From Spartobacteria bacterium (GTDB taxonomy: Bacteria > Verrucomicrobiota > Verrucomicrobiia > Chthoniobacterales > UBA10450): DNA of 64,000 nt. Under the pieces are notes generated by a model, which saw only the letters and a list, made by a program, of their open reading frames with translations, searched no databases and had not been told where the DNA came from. The position numbers were made by a program, and so were the translations under genes. How positions within the stretch are numbered: the first letter of the stretch is position 1; every line of letters begins with the position of its first letter. The stretch spans positions 124,001 through 188,000 of the forward strand of contig PMSN01000022.1 of NCBI GenBank assembly GCA_003167555.1. Direction: 5' to 3'. Positions 1 to 8,900 of the stretch are shown in pieces.

Positions 1-1
1 G

Positions 2-1330
2 GTCGAGCGCGAGATCATGCAGCACGAGATGGAGCGGCAGGCGCTCAAGAAGGAGAAGGACGCGGCCAGCAAGGAGCGCTTGAAGAAATTGGAGAAGGAG
101 CTGGCGGAATTGAAGGAGAAGTCGTCCGCGCTCAAAGCCGAATGGCAAAAGGAAAAAGCGGTCATCGACGGCCAGCGGAAAATTAAGGAGGCGCTCGACC
201 AGGTGCGGACTGAGCTGGAGCGAGCCCAACGCCGCGGCGAACTGGCGAAAGCGAGCGAGCTTCAATACGGCCGGATTCCCGAGCTGGAGAAAAAACTGCG
301 CGACATCGAGGAGAAGATCAAAGAGGGCGGGAACCGTTTGTTGCGCGAAGAGGTGACGGAGGAAGACATCGCGCAAGTCGTCTCGAGCTGGACGCACATT
401 CCCGTTTCACGTTTGCAGGAAGGCGAGCGCGAGAAGCTGGTGGCAATGGAGGCGCGGTTGATGCAGCGGGTCGTCGGACAGACGCAGGCAATTGTGGCGG
501 TCTCGAACGCTGTCCGCCGCGCGCGCGCCGGTTTGCAGGACGAGAACCGGCCGATCGGTTCGTTCATTTTTCTCGGACCGACCGGGGTCGGCAAAACCGA
601 ATTGTCGCGTGCTCTGGCGGAGTTTTTGTTCGACGACGAGAACGCCATGATTCGGATCGACATGAGCGAATACATGGAGAAACACACCGTCTCGCGGCTG
701 ATCGGCGCTCCGCCCGGTTACGTTGGCTACGAAGAAGGCGGCCAACTCAGCGAGGCGGTGCGGCGGAAGCCGTATTCGGTGGTGTTGTTCGATGAGATCG
801 AGAAAGCGCACCAGGATGTCTTCAACGTGTTGCTGCAAGTGCTCGATGACGGCCGCATCACGGATGGGCAGGGGAGGACGGTCGATTTCAAGAACACCGT
901 CATCATCATGACTTCGAATATCGGCTCGCAATTCATCAGCGAGGAAGCCTCGAGCGAAGGACGGACGCGGTTGGTGATGGATGCGCTCCGGCAACATTTC
1001 CGGCCGGAGTTTTTGAATCGGATCGACGAGATCATCATTTTCGATCGGCTGAGCGAGGAGGATCTGAAGCATATCGTCGAGATCCAGTTGAAACGACTCG
1101 TTAGGCGGCTGGAGAACCAAAAGATCACGCTGGAATTATCGGACGCGGCCAAGGCGTTCATCGCGCGGGATGGCTACGATCCGGTCTACGGCGCGCGGCC
1201 ACTAAAGCGCGCGATCCAGAAGGACATTCTCGATCCACTGAGCATGGCAATTCTCGAAGGGAAATTTCACGAAGGCCAGAAAATCAGGGTTGACGTGGAA
1301 AACGAAATGCTGAAATTCACCGCCGACTAA
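2..1330 (+). CDS. clpB: ATP-dependent disaggregase ClpB, C-terminal part
   Basis: The reading frame is open from the left edge of the window, so the N-domain and first AAA+ module lie outside it. ClpB is a hexameric cytosolic chaperone that threads aggregated proteins together with DnaK. The visible part begins in the charged coiled-coil middle domain (Lys/Glu-rich, nt 20-330). NBD2 follows, with Walker A GPTGVGKT at nt 575-598, the [13 protein letters not shown] pore-loop region, Walker [10 protein letters not shown] near nt 780, the sensor-1 segment ending TSNIGS, and sensor-2 GARPLKRAI near the C-terminus. The middle domain separates it from ClpA and ClpC. The next gene starts 30 nt downstream. 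Confidence 0.96.
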   Translation, partial: VEREIMQHEMERQALKKEKDAASKERLKKLEKELAELKEKSSALKAEWQKEKAVIDGQRKIKEALDQVRTELERAQRRGELAKASELQYGRIPELEKKLRDIEEKIKEGGNRLLREEVTEEDIAQVVSSWTHIPVSRLQEGEREKLVAMEARLMQRVVGQTQAIVAVSNAVRRARAGLQDENRPIGSFIFLGPTGVGKTELSRALAEFLFDDENAMIRIDMSEYMEKHTVSRLIGAPPGYVGYEEGGQLSEAVRRKPYSVVLFDEIEKAHQDVFNVLLQVLDDGRITDGQGRTVDFKNTVIIMTSNIGSQFISEEASSEGRTRLVMDALRQHFRPEFLNRIDEIIIFDRLSEEDLKHIVEIQLKRLVRRLENQKITLELSDAAKAFIARDGYDPVYGARPLKRAIQKDILDPLSMAILEGKFHEGQKIRVDVENEMLKFTAD

Positions 1331-1360
1331 CCCCAAACAATCATCCAGCTCCCTGGAACT

Positions 1361-2077
1361 ATGAAAAACAGAATTGTTATCTTCACAATCGTTGCGCTCA
1401 CTCTCACCCTGGCGTGGCCCGCTGGGGCGGCCGAAAAAGGAGAATGGGTGCGAATTCCGAGCAAATGGCTCCTCCACCGATTCGTCCGCCCTTCCAGCGC
1501 GCCGCCTCATACTTACCGCATCGCCCTGGTCGTACCGCCGGGCGCGAAGCAGGCGAAAGTTGCGCAATCGTCGGGTCTCAGCGATGTGGATGAGCTAGCT
1601 GGCGATTTCGCTCTGGGATCGATTGAGAGCAATGCGGCCCTGAAGGCGCTGGCCAAATCGAAAGAGCTCTACTTTCAATTCGTCGTCACTCCACCGATGC
1701 TCGACATCAAGATGCGAAGTAAGGAGGGCCAGCGTCCCGCACCGGCCGGCAAAGAGCTTTACACACCAACCGCCCAGACTTTTTACACGTCAGCCAATCA
1801 AAACGAAGCGACGTCGCGGAGTGGAAAACTGTCCGTGATCTTCCCGCCGGAGGGAGGATATGCTTCCGAAGCGCTGGTAACTCTCTCGACAAGGGAATCC
1901 AGCCGTGGACCGTTATTATCTGCATTCCGCGGCGCTAAACTGGCAGACGACTCGCAAGTCCTCGAAGGAGCAAATTCTCCGAACCACCTTTGGTGCCGCG
2001 GCGCCGCAACGCTGGCAATCGATTCTCGATCGGTAGCCCTCTCGCTGCGCGGCAGAGGACGGGTGAGAGAAATTTGA
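1361..2077 (+). CDS. secreted hypothetical protein
   Basis: This 238-residue protein is not recognised as a known family. It begins with a clear Sec signal peptide (basic MKNR, hydrophobic core, cleavage expected after the AGA near residue 23), so the mature protein should be periplasmic or surface-exposed. The N-terminal half reads as a folded domain (RIALVVPPGA, ELYFQFVVTPP). The last 50 residues are Ser/Arg-rich and less protein-like, so the 3' end may be degraded or frameshifted. It follows clpB by 30 nt and precedes another secreted protein in the same direction. Confidence 0.6.
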   Translation: MKNRIVIFTIVALTLTLAWPAGAAEKGEWVRIPSKWLLHRFVRPSSAPPHTYRIALVVPPGAKQAKVAQSSGLSDVDELAGDFALGSIESNAALKALAKSKELYFQFVVTPPMLDIKMRSKEGQRPAPAGKELYTPTAQTFYTSANQNEATSRSGKLSVIFPPEGGYASEALVTLSTRESSRGPLLSAFRGAKLADDSQVLEGANSPNHLWCRGAATLAIDSRSVALSLRGRGRVREI

Positions 2078-2111
2078 ACGACACATGCCGCTCCGTGTCT
2101 TACGTTTCACT

Positions 2112-2441
2112 ATGACAAAACTTACAGGACTAGCTTTGGTAGCCGCGGCGGTATTTGCGGCGACATCGGTTTATGCCGGGGATAAGGACAAGGGTTGCTG
2201 CACGACCCAGGCGAAGAACGACGCCAAGATGGATTGCTCGAAGACCTACGCGAAGCTCAATCTTTCCGCGGAGCAGAAAGTGAAGATGGATGGGATCGTG
2301 GCCAAGTGTAACAAGGACGGCTGCACGAAGGAGAGCATGGACGCATTCATGAAATCCGCCGAAGGCGTCCTTTCCAAGGAGCAGCTTGCGACCTTGAAGG
2401 CCGAGTGCGCCAAGATGCACGACAAGGGCGCGAAGGCGTAA
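2112..2441 (+). CDS. small cysteine-rich secreted protein
   Basis: ATG 2112 is preferred over the upstream ATG at 2085 because it places a standard signal peptide (MTKLTGLALVAAAVFAATS, cleavage near YAG) at the N-terminus. The mature part of about 88 residues is Lys-rich with several Cys (KGCCTTQ, DCSKTY, KCNKDGC, AECAK) and helical segments such as LNLSAEQKVKMDGIV. The pattern recalls small periplasmic helical proteins with an LSxEQ motif (Spy/CpxP-like or metal-binding), but no family can be assigned. A good intrinsic terminator follows. Confidence 0.7.
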   Translation: MTKLTGLALVAAAVFAATSVYAGDKDKGCCTTQAKNDAKMDCSKTYAKLNLSAEQKVKMDGIVAKCNKDGCTKESMDAFMKSAEGVLSKEQLATLKAECAKMHDKGAKA

Positions 2442-2469
2442 CTCCCGTCCCGCAGTTTGAGATTTTGAG

Positions 2470-2504
2470 CGGCGATCCGGAAATTCCGGATCGCCGTTTT
2501 ATTT
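2470..2504 (+). terminator. Rho-independent terminator
   Basis: An 11-bp perfect stem (CGGCGATCCGG / CCGGATCGCCG) closes a 5-nt AAATT loop and is followed by TTTTATTT. It ends the plus-strand transcript from the cysteine-rich protein gene, and its 3' part overlaps the stop of the convergent nuclease gene. Confidence 0.9.
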
Positions 2505-3542
2505 CAGCGCTTTCTCCAGCACCTCAGCCAGCCGCCAGCCCGCCTTGGGCAGTTCCTCCCGGACGGTGCGCGCAGCCCAATCGTAATAGGAGATGCCGTC
2601 GGCAGATTTCTTTTCGTCGGCGATCCCGGCCGCGACGACCGCGCCATCATCCAACGTTTTCGCAGCGACGTCTTTGAACTGGAGACGCTCATGTGCTTCG
2701 CGCGCGATGGGCAGGATTTCGTCCGCCCAAGCTTGGGAGTAATCTTTCAGGGCGATGCTTGATGGCAGCCGCCAGTTCCTGGGTTCATGCGTGACAAATT
2801 CGTGAACCAAATCCTTCTTGGCGGCTTCGATCTTTGCATGCCGCTCCTCCTTCGAGAGCGTCTCCGGCATCGGCGGCAGATTCGCCATCACCGTCTCGCT
2901 GTCCCAAAAGCCGTGAAATTTTGAGTGGCGCGCCAGCTCCGTCCCGCCACTCGCGAGATTCAACGTCAAGGTGTTCCCGCCCTGATCCTCGAGGCTTCCG
3001 TCCGTCTTGCCGGGATTGATCGCATGACCTGTCTTGTCGAAAAATTCCGCGCCGACATGAAGCGGCTGGTGGATATCGCCGACGAAATGCGCCAGCAGAA
3101 TCACCGCGATCGATTTCGTGATCTTGCGCGGGTTATCTTCCGGCACATCCGTGTAGTGAAACCAGTGGTGTGACGGTGTGGGAGAATTCAAATCCTTCGT
3201 TGGCGGATTGGCATACCAGTAATCACGCAGTTGCGCGTCGATCCGCGGATGCGCGGAATAATGAAAGGCGGCCGGATCATCCGGGCCGTTCTTGTCCCAG
3301 CCTCGAATCTCATCCGGAATTACGGACGCTTTCTCCAGGGTGATTCCGTCCAGGAGCGCGGCGACCTTCGCGCCCGCGGGCGTGTGCGCCAACTTCTCGT
3401 CGGCGAGCGCGCCGATGATTTCGTGGCCAACTGGACCGTAAGCGCAGGCATTTTGCAGGACGAGAAGCGCGGAAAGCGTGATCGCGCATTTAAGATAAGA
3501 AGTCATATAAGCTCTTAATTTCAAAACGGTAGAAGACATCAA
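2499..3542 (-). CDS. S1/P1-family zinc nuclease, secreted
   Basis: S1/P1 nucleases are trinuclear-zinc phosphodiesterases that cleave single-stranded nucleic acid outside the cytoplasm. Family landmarks are visible in order: a signal peptide, then YGPVGHEIIGALAD at the mature N-terminus, ASVIPDEIRGW, HHWFHYTDVP, HFVGDIHQPLHVG, GGNTLTLNL and KFHGFWDSE. The His and Asp residues in these motifs are the expected zinc ligands. The canonical N-terminal Trp ligand appears replaced by Tyr. The start may be 3542 or the ATG at 3506, and the latter gives a more compact signal peptide. It is convergent with the gene to its left. A role in phosphate or nucleotide scavenging is inferred. Confidence 0.88.
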   Translation of the reverse strand: MMSSTVLKLRAYMTSYLKCAITLSALLVLQNACAYGPVGHEIIGALADEKLAHTPAGAKVAALLDGITLEKASVIPDEIRGWDKNGPDDPAAFHYSAHPRIDAQLRDYWYANPPTKDLNSPTPSHHWFHYTDVPEDNPRKITKSIAVILLAHFVGDIHQPLHVGAEFFDKTGHAINPGKTDGSLEDQGGNTLTLNLASGGTELARHSKFHGFWDSETVMANLPPMPETLSKEERHAKIEAAKKDLVHEFVTHEPRNWRLPSSIALKDYSQAWADEILPIAREAHERLQFKDVAAKTLDDGAVVAAGIADEKKSADGISYYDWAARTVREELPKAGWRLAEVLEKALK

Positions 3543-3563
3543 CCGTGTGGCAGCGCGAAGAAA

Positions 3564-5762
3564 CTATTTTTGCTCTAAGAGCCCGGTGCGGCCAACTCGT
3601 TCGCCTTTCATGAAGACCGCGGAAACAGATGAAAGAGCCCGAACATCCTGGAGCGGGTTGCCATCGACAATGAGCAAGCTGGCGTCCTTGCCCTTTTCAA
3701 TCGTGCCGATGCGTGACTCCGCCCGGAGCAGCTTCGCGGCGTTCGCGGTCGCCGCTTGCAGCGCCACTTCGATCGGAATGCCGGCCGCGACCCAAAGCTC
3801 AATTTCGTGTTGCACCGTGGGTCCGTGCATGACCAGAAAATTTCCCGCATCCGAACCGGTCACGAGCATCACACCCGCGTGCCAGGTCTTGAGCAGGTTC
3901 TTGCCACCGATCTCGAGTGACATCGGGTAATGCTTCAACCCCTCGCGGAGGTTCGCCATTTCAGTGTTCGTGGCGGCGTGTTCGGTGCCGTCGAGCAAAT
4001 CCTTCTTCGTGACCTGTTGCACCAACGAGCGCTTGAGCAGCGTCGTGTCGCCCTGCGCGAAATTGGTCATGCCTTCCACCACGCTCAATGTCGGATCGAG
4101 CGCGATTCCTTTCGCCTTCATCTCGGCGATGGTCGCGTCTGGAATTTCGTCCGCAAACGATCCGTGCTCGACGGAATTCGTGCCGACCGCCACGGCATCC
4201 GCCACGTCCTGAATACTCCCTGTGTGAATCGCCACCGGCAAGTTCTTCGCATGCGCTTCTTCGACCACGGCGCGCAGGATGGTCACGTCCATGCGATTAA
4301 ACGGATACCCCGGCGCGCCTCCTTCGAGCACACCTTTGATCGCATCGATGTGTTGCGCCGCGAGCGCATCCACCTGTTGGCGTGCTTCGTCCGCCGTTTT
4401 CGGTAGCCTCACGAAATCCGCGAGGAACCCGGCGCGGAGAGACTCCGGCAGGAATTTCCCATACTCCGTGCCGTGCCCGCCCTCGGTGGTAAAGAGCGGA
4501 CCGCAGAGAAATAATTCGGTCCCGAGTTTCTCGCCGCTGTTAAATTGCTGCCGAAGTTTGAGCATTGGGCCGACGGCATCGCCCGCACTGCGCACCGCAG
4601 TCACGCCGCTGAACAAATAAGCTTCCAGTTCCCGTTCGAACGATTTCGTTTGGTCGACCTTGCTCCAGTCGTCATAGAAACCTCCGCTCGCTCCCAAATG
4701 TACGTGCACATCGATCAGTCCGGGCAGCACCGTCTTGCCGGCCGCCTCGATCAATTCCGCCTTTAGCGTTTTGGCATCCGGCGCCGAGCCTTCATAAATC
4801 TCCGCGATTTTCCCGCCGCGAATCAGGACCGAGCCCGACTCGATCACTTTGCCGTTGCCGACAAAAATTCGCGCGTTCTGGATCAGGCACGTTTGCCCGC
4901 GATCCCGATCGCGAGCCAGGATTTTTGCTTTCGCCAGGTCCTGTCCTCTCCATGACTGATACACACCGAGGAGCAAAAACGGAGCGAGCGCAGCCAGCAC
5001 CCAAATCTTGGCGGAATTGCGCAGCTTCTCCTCTTTTTCCCAACGAAAAAGTTTTGTCGCGATGAATATGCCGACCAGCGCCGTCACAATGAGCGCAATG
5101 ACCGACTGCCAGTTGTCGAGAACGGATTCGCCGTGCTGCAGAATTCCGGCGATGCCCGTCATCAAATAGGTCGCCGGGATGAATTGCGTCACGATTTGGA
5201 GCCAACCAGGAAAGAAGGTGATCGGGAAAGTCGCGCCGCTCAGGAAAAGCATCGCCATGTAAAGCGGCTGAATGAGAATCAGACTTTCCTGGGATGAATT
5301 GACGACGGCGGCGATGATCAAGCCCATGGATCGAAACGCGACACATGCGATGATCGCGAAGAGAAACAACGAGCCGAGATTCGAAGGAATCGCCATTCCG
5401 AAAAGCCGGTTGGCCAGGATGAGAGTGACGATGAGTCCGGGGAGATAGAGAATGACGCCGGTCACCATCGAGGCGGCGAGAAGCGGGACCGGTGTGATCG
5501 GAGTGACTTTGTAACGGCGCAGCACGTCGGTTTCCCGATCCTGCACCGCGCGCATTCCCGCTCCGAACAAACCGTTTCCGAGAATGCCGATCGCGGTGAC
5601 CATGGTGATCACTTGAATGATTCTGGATCCCTGTTCGGCGTGCATCGAGTAGCCGAAAACGAAAAAGAAGATAAGCGGAAAGAAGTAGTTAAAGAACAGG
5701 ACCGAGCGGTTCCGAAGCGCGAGCTTCAGGTCGATTTGGGTGAGGGCGAGAAACGTTTTCAT
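3564..5762 (-). CDS. fusion of ABC-2 permease and amidohydrolase
   Basis: This 732-residue ORF has no internal stop. Residues 1-260 form an ABC-2-type exporter permease with six hydrophobic segments and typical motifs (MRAVQDRETDVLRRYKVTP, LSGATFPITFFPGWL). Another hydrophobic segment near 265-280 links to a metal-dependent amidohydrolase of the imidazolonepropionase/prolidase type (residues about 295-730). The latter shows GLIDVHVHLG with His353 and His355, a Lys in the AIKGVLEGG segment, VAIHTGS, NSVEHGS and GSDAGN. The ATPase gene lies 4 nt upstream in the same operon. If not an assembly artefact, it joins an export channel to a hydrolase; which side of the membrane the hydrolase faces is unknown. 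Confidence 0.88.
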   Translation of the reverse strand: MKTFLALTQIDLKLALRNRSVLFFNYFFPLIFFFVFGYSMHAEQGSRIIQVITMVTAIGILGNGLFGAGMRAVQDRETDVLRRYKVTPITPVPLLAASMVTGVILYLPGLIVTLILANRLFGMAIPSNLGSLFLFAIIACVAFRSMGLIIAAVVNSSQESLILIQPLYMAMLFLSGATFPITFFPGWLQIVTQFIPATYLMTGIAGILQHGESVLDNWQSVIALIVTALVGIFIATKLFRWEKEEKLRNSAKIWVLAALAPFLLLGVYQSWRGQDLAKAKILARDRDRGQTCLIQNARIFVGNGKVIESGSVLIRGGKIAEIYEGSAPDAKTLKAELIEAAGKTVLPGLIDVHVHLGASGGFYDDWSKVDQTKSFERELEAYLFSGVTAVRSAGDAVGPMLKLRQQFNSGEKLGTELFLCGPLFTTEGGHGTEYGKFLPESLRAGFLADFVRLPKTADEARQQVDALAAQHIDAIKGVLEGGAPGYPFNRMDVTILRAVVEEAHAKNLPVAIHTGSIQDVADAVAVGTNSVEHGSFADEIPDATIAEMKAKGIALDPTLSVVEGMTNFAQGDTTLLKRSLVQQVTKKDLLDGTEHAATNTEMANLREGLKHYPMSLEIGGKNLLKTWHAGVMLVTGSDAGNFLVMHGPTVQHEIELWVAAGIPIEVALQAATANAAKLLRAESRIGTIEKGKDASLLIVDGNPLQDVRALSSVSAVFMKGERVGRTGLLEQK

Positions 5763-5766
5763 CGGA

Positions 5767-6696
5767 TCAATCGCGGAGCTTCTTGCCGGTCAGCTCGATG
5801 AAGACATCTTCGAGCGTGGGTCGCATCAGGCGCACATCGTCGAGCTCGATTCCCTGGGTATCGATCCACTTCACCATCTCCACCAGCGTCCGTGCCGGAT
5901 GTTCCGAGGTGACTTTGATCTGCCGGCCATCGTCGCTCAGCGTGCTTTGAATTGCGTGAGGCCAGGAAGGAAGCGCGCCGCCGCGCCACGGCTGCGTGAA
6001 GACAATTTCAATCGCGGCCTGGTTCGCGCTCTTCGCCTGCAGTTCGCGCGGTGATCCGCTCGCGATGATCTGACCTGCGTCGATAATCGCGACGCGATCG
6101 CAGAGCCGTTCGGCTTCCTCGATATAATGCGTCGTCATCACGATCGTTCGCTTTTCGGCGCGCAACTCCTCGATCAAATCGCGAATCTCCAGGCGCACCT
6201 GCGGGTCGAGGCCGCTGGTCGGCTCATCGAGGAACAGCAGTTGCGGATCGTTGATCAGGGCGAGCGCGATGGCGAGCCGCTGTTTTTGCCCGCCGGAAAG
6301 CGTGGCGTAACCCGCATCTTTTTTTTCCCAAAGCTGCAAACGTTTGAGCAAGGCATTGCCGTCGACATTGCGGGTATAAAACGCGCCGAAAAGTTTCATC
6401 GCTTCCTGCACCGTGATCTTGTCCGGAAGATTTGTCGCCTGCAGGCAGACGCCGATGCGGTCCTTGAGTTTTTGCTTTTGCCGGTCGGGATCGAACGCGA
6501 GGACGGTGACATCACCCGCGGAGCGCGGCCGCAAGCCTTCGAGAATTTCCACGGTAGTTGTCTTGCCTGCGCCGTTCGGGCCGAGCAATCCGAAGACTTC
6601 GCCGGGGCGCACTTCGAAATCGATGCCTTTGACGGCCTCGAACGCGCCGTACGATTTCCGGAGGCCTCGCACGTGAATGGCAAATTCGTCGTTCAT
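5767..6696 (-). CDS. ABC exporter ATP-binding protein (CcmA/DrrA type)
   Basis: It supplies the nucleotide-binding subunit for the permease encoded 4 nt downstream. Walker A (GPNGAGKT), Q-loop, signature LSGGQKQR, Walker B LLFLDEPTSG and the H-switch His (MTTHYIEEAE) are all intact. The length (309 residues) and the C-terminal extension ending DVFIELTGKKLRD fit the drug or polysaccharide exporter ATPases that pair with ABC-2 permeases. The substrate is not predictable. Confidence 0.93.
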   Translation of the reverse strand: MNDEFAIHVRGLRKSYGAFEAVKGIDFEVRPGEVFGLLGPNGAGKTTTVEILEGLRPRSAGDVTVLAFDPDRQKQKLKDRIGVCLQATNLPDKITVQEAMKLFGAFYTRNVDGNALLKRLQLWEKKDAGYATLSGGQKQRLAIALALINDPQLLFLDEPTSGLDPQVRLEIRDLIEELRAEKRTIVMTTHYIEEAERLCDRVAIIDAGQIIASGSPRELQAKSANQAAIEIVFTQPWRGGALPSWPHAIQSTLSDDGRQIKVTSEHPARTLVEMVKWIDTQGIELDDVRLMRPTLEDVFIELTGKKLRD

Positions 6697-6754
6697 GTGT
6701 TCGAGTGGAGAGAACGATTAGCGAGCTTCAGCCGGTGCGCACGATAAATTGTTG

Positions 6755-8539
6755 TCACGCCGCGCGTTTTTGTCTGATGCGTCGGGCTGCCAGGACGACG
6801 AGCACGAGCACCGAGACGCCCACACAGCCTTGCGCGAAAACTTCACCGTAGCGGACATAGAACGTTTGCTCGGTTCCAGTAGGGACTGCGATTTCGCCGG
6901 TCAGAACGCCTTCCGTGAATTGGCTCCCGGTTTCGTCGAGCAACGTTTGCGTGATGCGCCCGAACTCATTCACGAAACAAGTGACGCCGGTGTTTGCCGC
7001 CCGCACCATGGGCAATCGCGTTTCCACGCAGCGAAAAACCGCGTTCGCCAGATGCTGTTGCGAAGCTGCGGAGCGCAGAAACCAGCCGTCGTTTGTCACG
7101 TTCGCGAGGACGTTTGCGCCGGCGAGAACAAACTGCCGGGTGAGGTCGCCGATCGTGTCTTCGAAACAAATGAGCGGCGCGACCTGCGCCTTATCATTCG
7201 TTAGGTGAAAGACGGTGTGCTCTTTCCCGAAGGCGAAATCGTCGGGGACCTGGTCGCCCACGACCCGCGCGAGAAGCGGAATCGTGTGCCGGCCGGGAAC
7301 GTATTCACCAAACGGCACGAGATGGACCTTCCGATAAACCTGCACTCGTTTTCCCGCGTCGGAAATAAGGAGCGCCGCGTTGTAAGCGTTCGTTTCATCC
7401 TGGTCGATCGTGCCTAGGAGCAGATCCGTTTTGGCCGACGCCGAAAAATCCATGACGAACTTGTAGCTCGCTTCGTCGGTGAGAACGGGACCGGGCATCG
7501 AGCTTTCCGGCCAGATAAGCAAATCCGGGCGCGCACTCGCGCCGAGACTCGGGGCGCTCAGCCGGGAAAATTTGTCGAAGATGGCCTGCGCGAATTCCCC
7601 GCTGAACTTTTGTTCGCGCGGCACGTTCGATTGGACCAGCGCGACGCTTAGGGGTTTTGTCGGCCGCTGCAGGCGGAGCGCATGCAAGCCGAATCCCATC
7701 ACACCGACGATGGCCGCCATCGTGAGCGTGAGATCGTAATGCGGCCGCATCGGTCGCACCTGGGTCTCGAGAATGAATCGGCGGGCCGTACTGAGGAGAA
7801 TGACGTTCGTGAAAACGACGAGGAACGAAAGACCGGCCACGCCGGTGAACTCGACGATCTGGATCATGGCCAATTGATCGTGCAAAGCGGCGCCGAAAGT
7901 GTTCCAACCCCAGCCGGTAAGGACCAGGCTGCGCAGCCATTCCTGCGCGACCCAGACCGCGGCGAGCAGAAATGCGAGCCGGAGATTGTTAGTGGAGCGC
8001 AACCAGGGCGAGCGGCTTTGTGACGACTCGCTCGCCACGGCGGAGTCCGTCCCGGGAGAAGGCGGATTAGGCGGCGGTGCGAGATAACCGCTCGTGGCTC
8101 CGGAAGCGTCGGAGGCGGCGCCGAATTCCGCGGCGCGTTTTTCCGTGAGCCGTCGCGACACTGCCTCCAAACCGCTGAATTGTTTCTGGCGAATTTTTCG
8201 CAAGCCCGGACGCAGCGCTCCGCAAATCCAACTCCAGAGCGCGAAGTAAATCGCCATGTAGGCGCCGACGAGGATCCAGCCGGGAACCGTGACGGTTCGC
8301 AGCCAGGAAAAAACAATCCAGAAGAAAGTGATCCCGGCGACGTAACCGAGAAGCGAATCGCGGAGCCAGCCGCGTTTCGAACTGATCCCGGAAAACCAAA
8401 GCGCGGCGAGCAGAGGCGTGAGCGCGATCCAGCAAAGCCACGTCTGGTTGAAGGGCGCGAAACATCCGGCGTAGAGAACTCCGGTGGAGATCGCGGCGAG
8501 CCACGGCCAGAGCCGAAGCGCTTTTGTTAATCGGCCCAC
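6755..8539 (-). CDS. lnt: apolipoprotein N-acyltransferase
   Basis: Lnt transfers the third acyl chain onto the N-terminal Cys of lipoproteins in the inner membrane. The N-terminal 260 residues contain several membrane segments. The rest is a nitrilase-like C-N hydrolase domain with the catalytic triad in LIWPESSMPG (Glu), YRKVHLVPFGEYVPGR (Lys) and APLICFEDTIGD (Cys). At 594 residues it is longer than typical Lnt (about 510), owing to a Ser/Pro-rich insertion around residues 140-180 between membrane segments. The start ATG is followed at once by the first membrane segment. The next gene upstream ends 6 nt away. Confidence 0.93.
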   Translation of the reverse strand: MGRLTKALRLWPWLAAISTGVLYAGCFAPFNQTWLCWIALTPLLAALWFSGISSKRGWLRDSLLGYVAGITFFWIVFSWLRTVTVPGWILVGAYMAIYFALWSWICGALRPGLRKIRQKQFSGLEAVSRRLTEKRAAEFGAASDASGATSGYLAPPPNPPSPGTDSAVASESSQSRSPWLRSTNNLRLAFLLAAVWVAQEWLRSLVLTGWGWNTFGAALHDQLAMIQIVEFTGVAGLSFLVVFTNVILLSTARRFILETQVRPMRPHYDLTLTMAAIVGVMGFGLHALRLQRPTKPLSVALVQSNVPREQKFSGEFAQAIFDKFSRLSAPSLGASARPDLLIWPESSMPGPVLTDEASYKFVMDFSASAKTDLLLGTIDQDETNAYNAALLISDAGKRVQVYRKVHLVPFGEYVPGRHTIPLLARVVGDQVPDDFAFGKEHTVFHLTNDKAQVAPLICFEDTIGDLTRQFVLAGANVLANVTNDGWFLRSAASQQHLANAVFRCVETRLPMVRAANTGVTCFVNEFGRITQTLLDETGSQFTEGVLTGEIAVPTGTEQTFYVRYGEVFAQGCVGVSVLVLVVLAARRIRQKRAA

Positions 8540-8545
8540 GGCTGA

Positions 8546-8860
8546 TCAGACTCGCCGCTGGCGTTTGGTGCGTTCGCGTTCGCGACGCCCGCCGGGGTTG
8601 ACGGCGTCGCGCAGGTCCTTTGCGTAGGCGGCGTTGACGCGAAAGAAGGCTTTCTCCACATCCTCCATCGTTCGAAGGTTCACTTTGTTCGTCAGAACGA
8701 ACCCCTGATCGATCAGTCCTAAGAGCGTATCGAGAAGTTCACCGGTCTCCATTCCCTCGATGCGATCGACGAGCAGCTTGCCGTACACCGGCCCGCCCGA
8801 GAGACCGATCTTTTTCAGCAGCGTGATCTCGCCGCCATCGAGTTTGATTTCGCGACCCAT
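8546..8860 (-). CDS. small conserved hypothetical protein
   Basis: This 104-residue cytoplasmic protein ends 6 nt before lnt in the same direction. The N-terminal 70 residues look like a small helical fold, possibly winged-helix-like (GGEITLLKKIGLSGGPVYGKLLVDRI, ETGELLDTLLGLIDQGFV). The tail is very basic (RRERERTKRQRR), which could bind nucleic acid or membrane. No known family is recognised. The close spacing to lnt suggests co-transcription. Confidence 0.7.
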   Translation of the reverse strand: MGREIKLDGGEITLLKKIGLSGGPVYGKLLVDRIEGMETGELLDTLLGLIDQGFVLTNKVNLRTMEDVEKAFFRVNAAYAKDLRDAVNPGGRRERERTKRQRRV

Positions 8861-8900
8861 GGCAAAAACTCTGCGCTTCCTGGACGCGTTGTCGAGCAGC

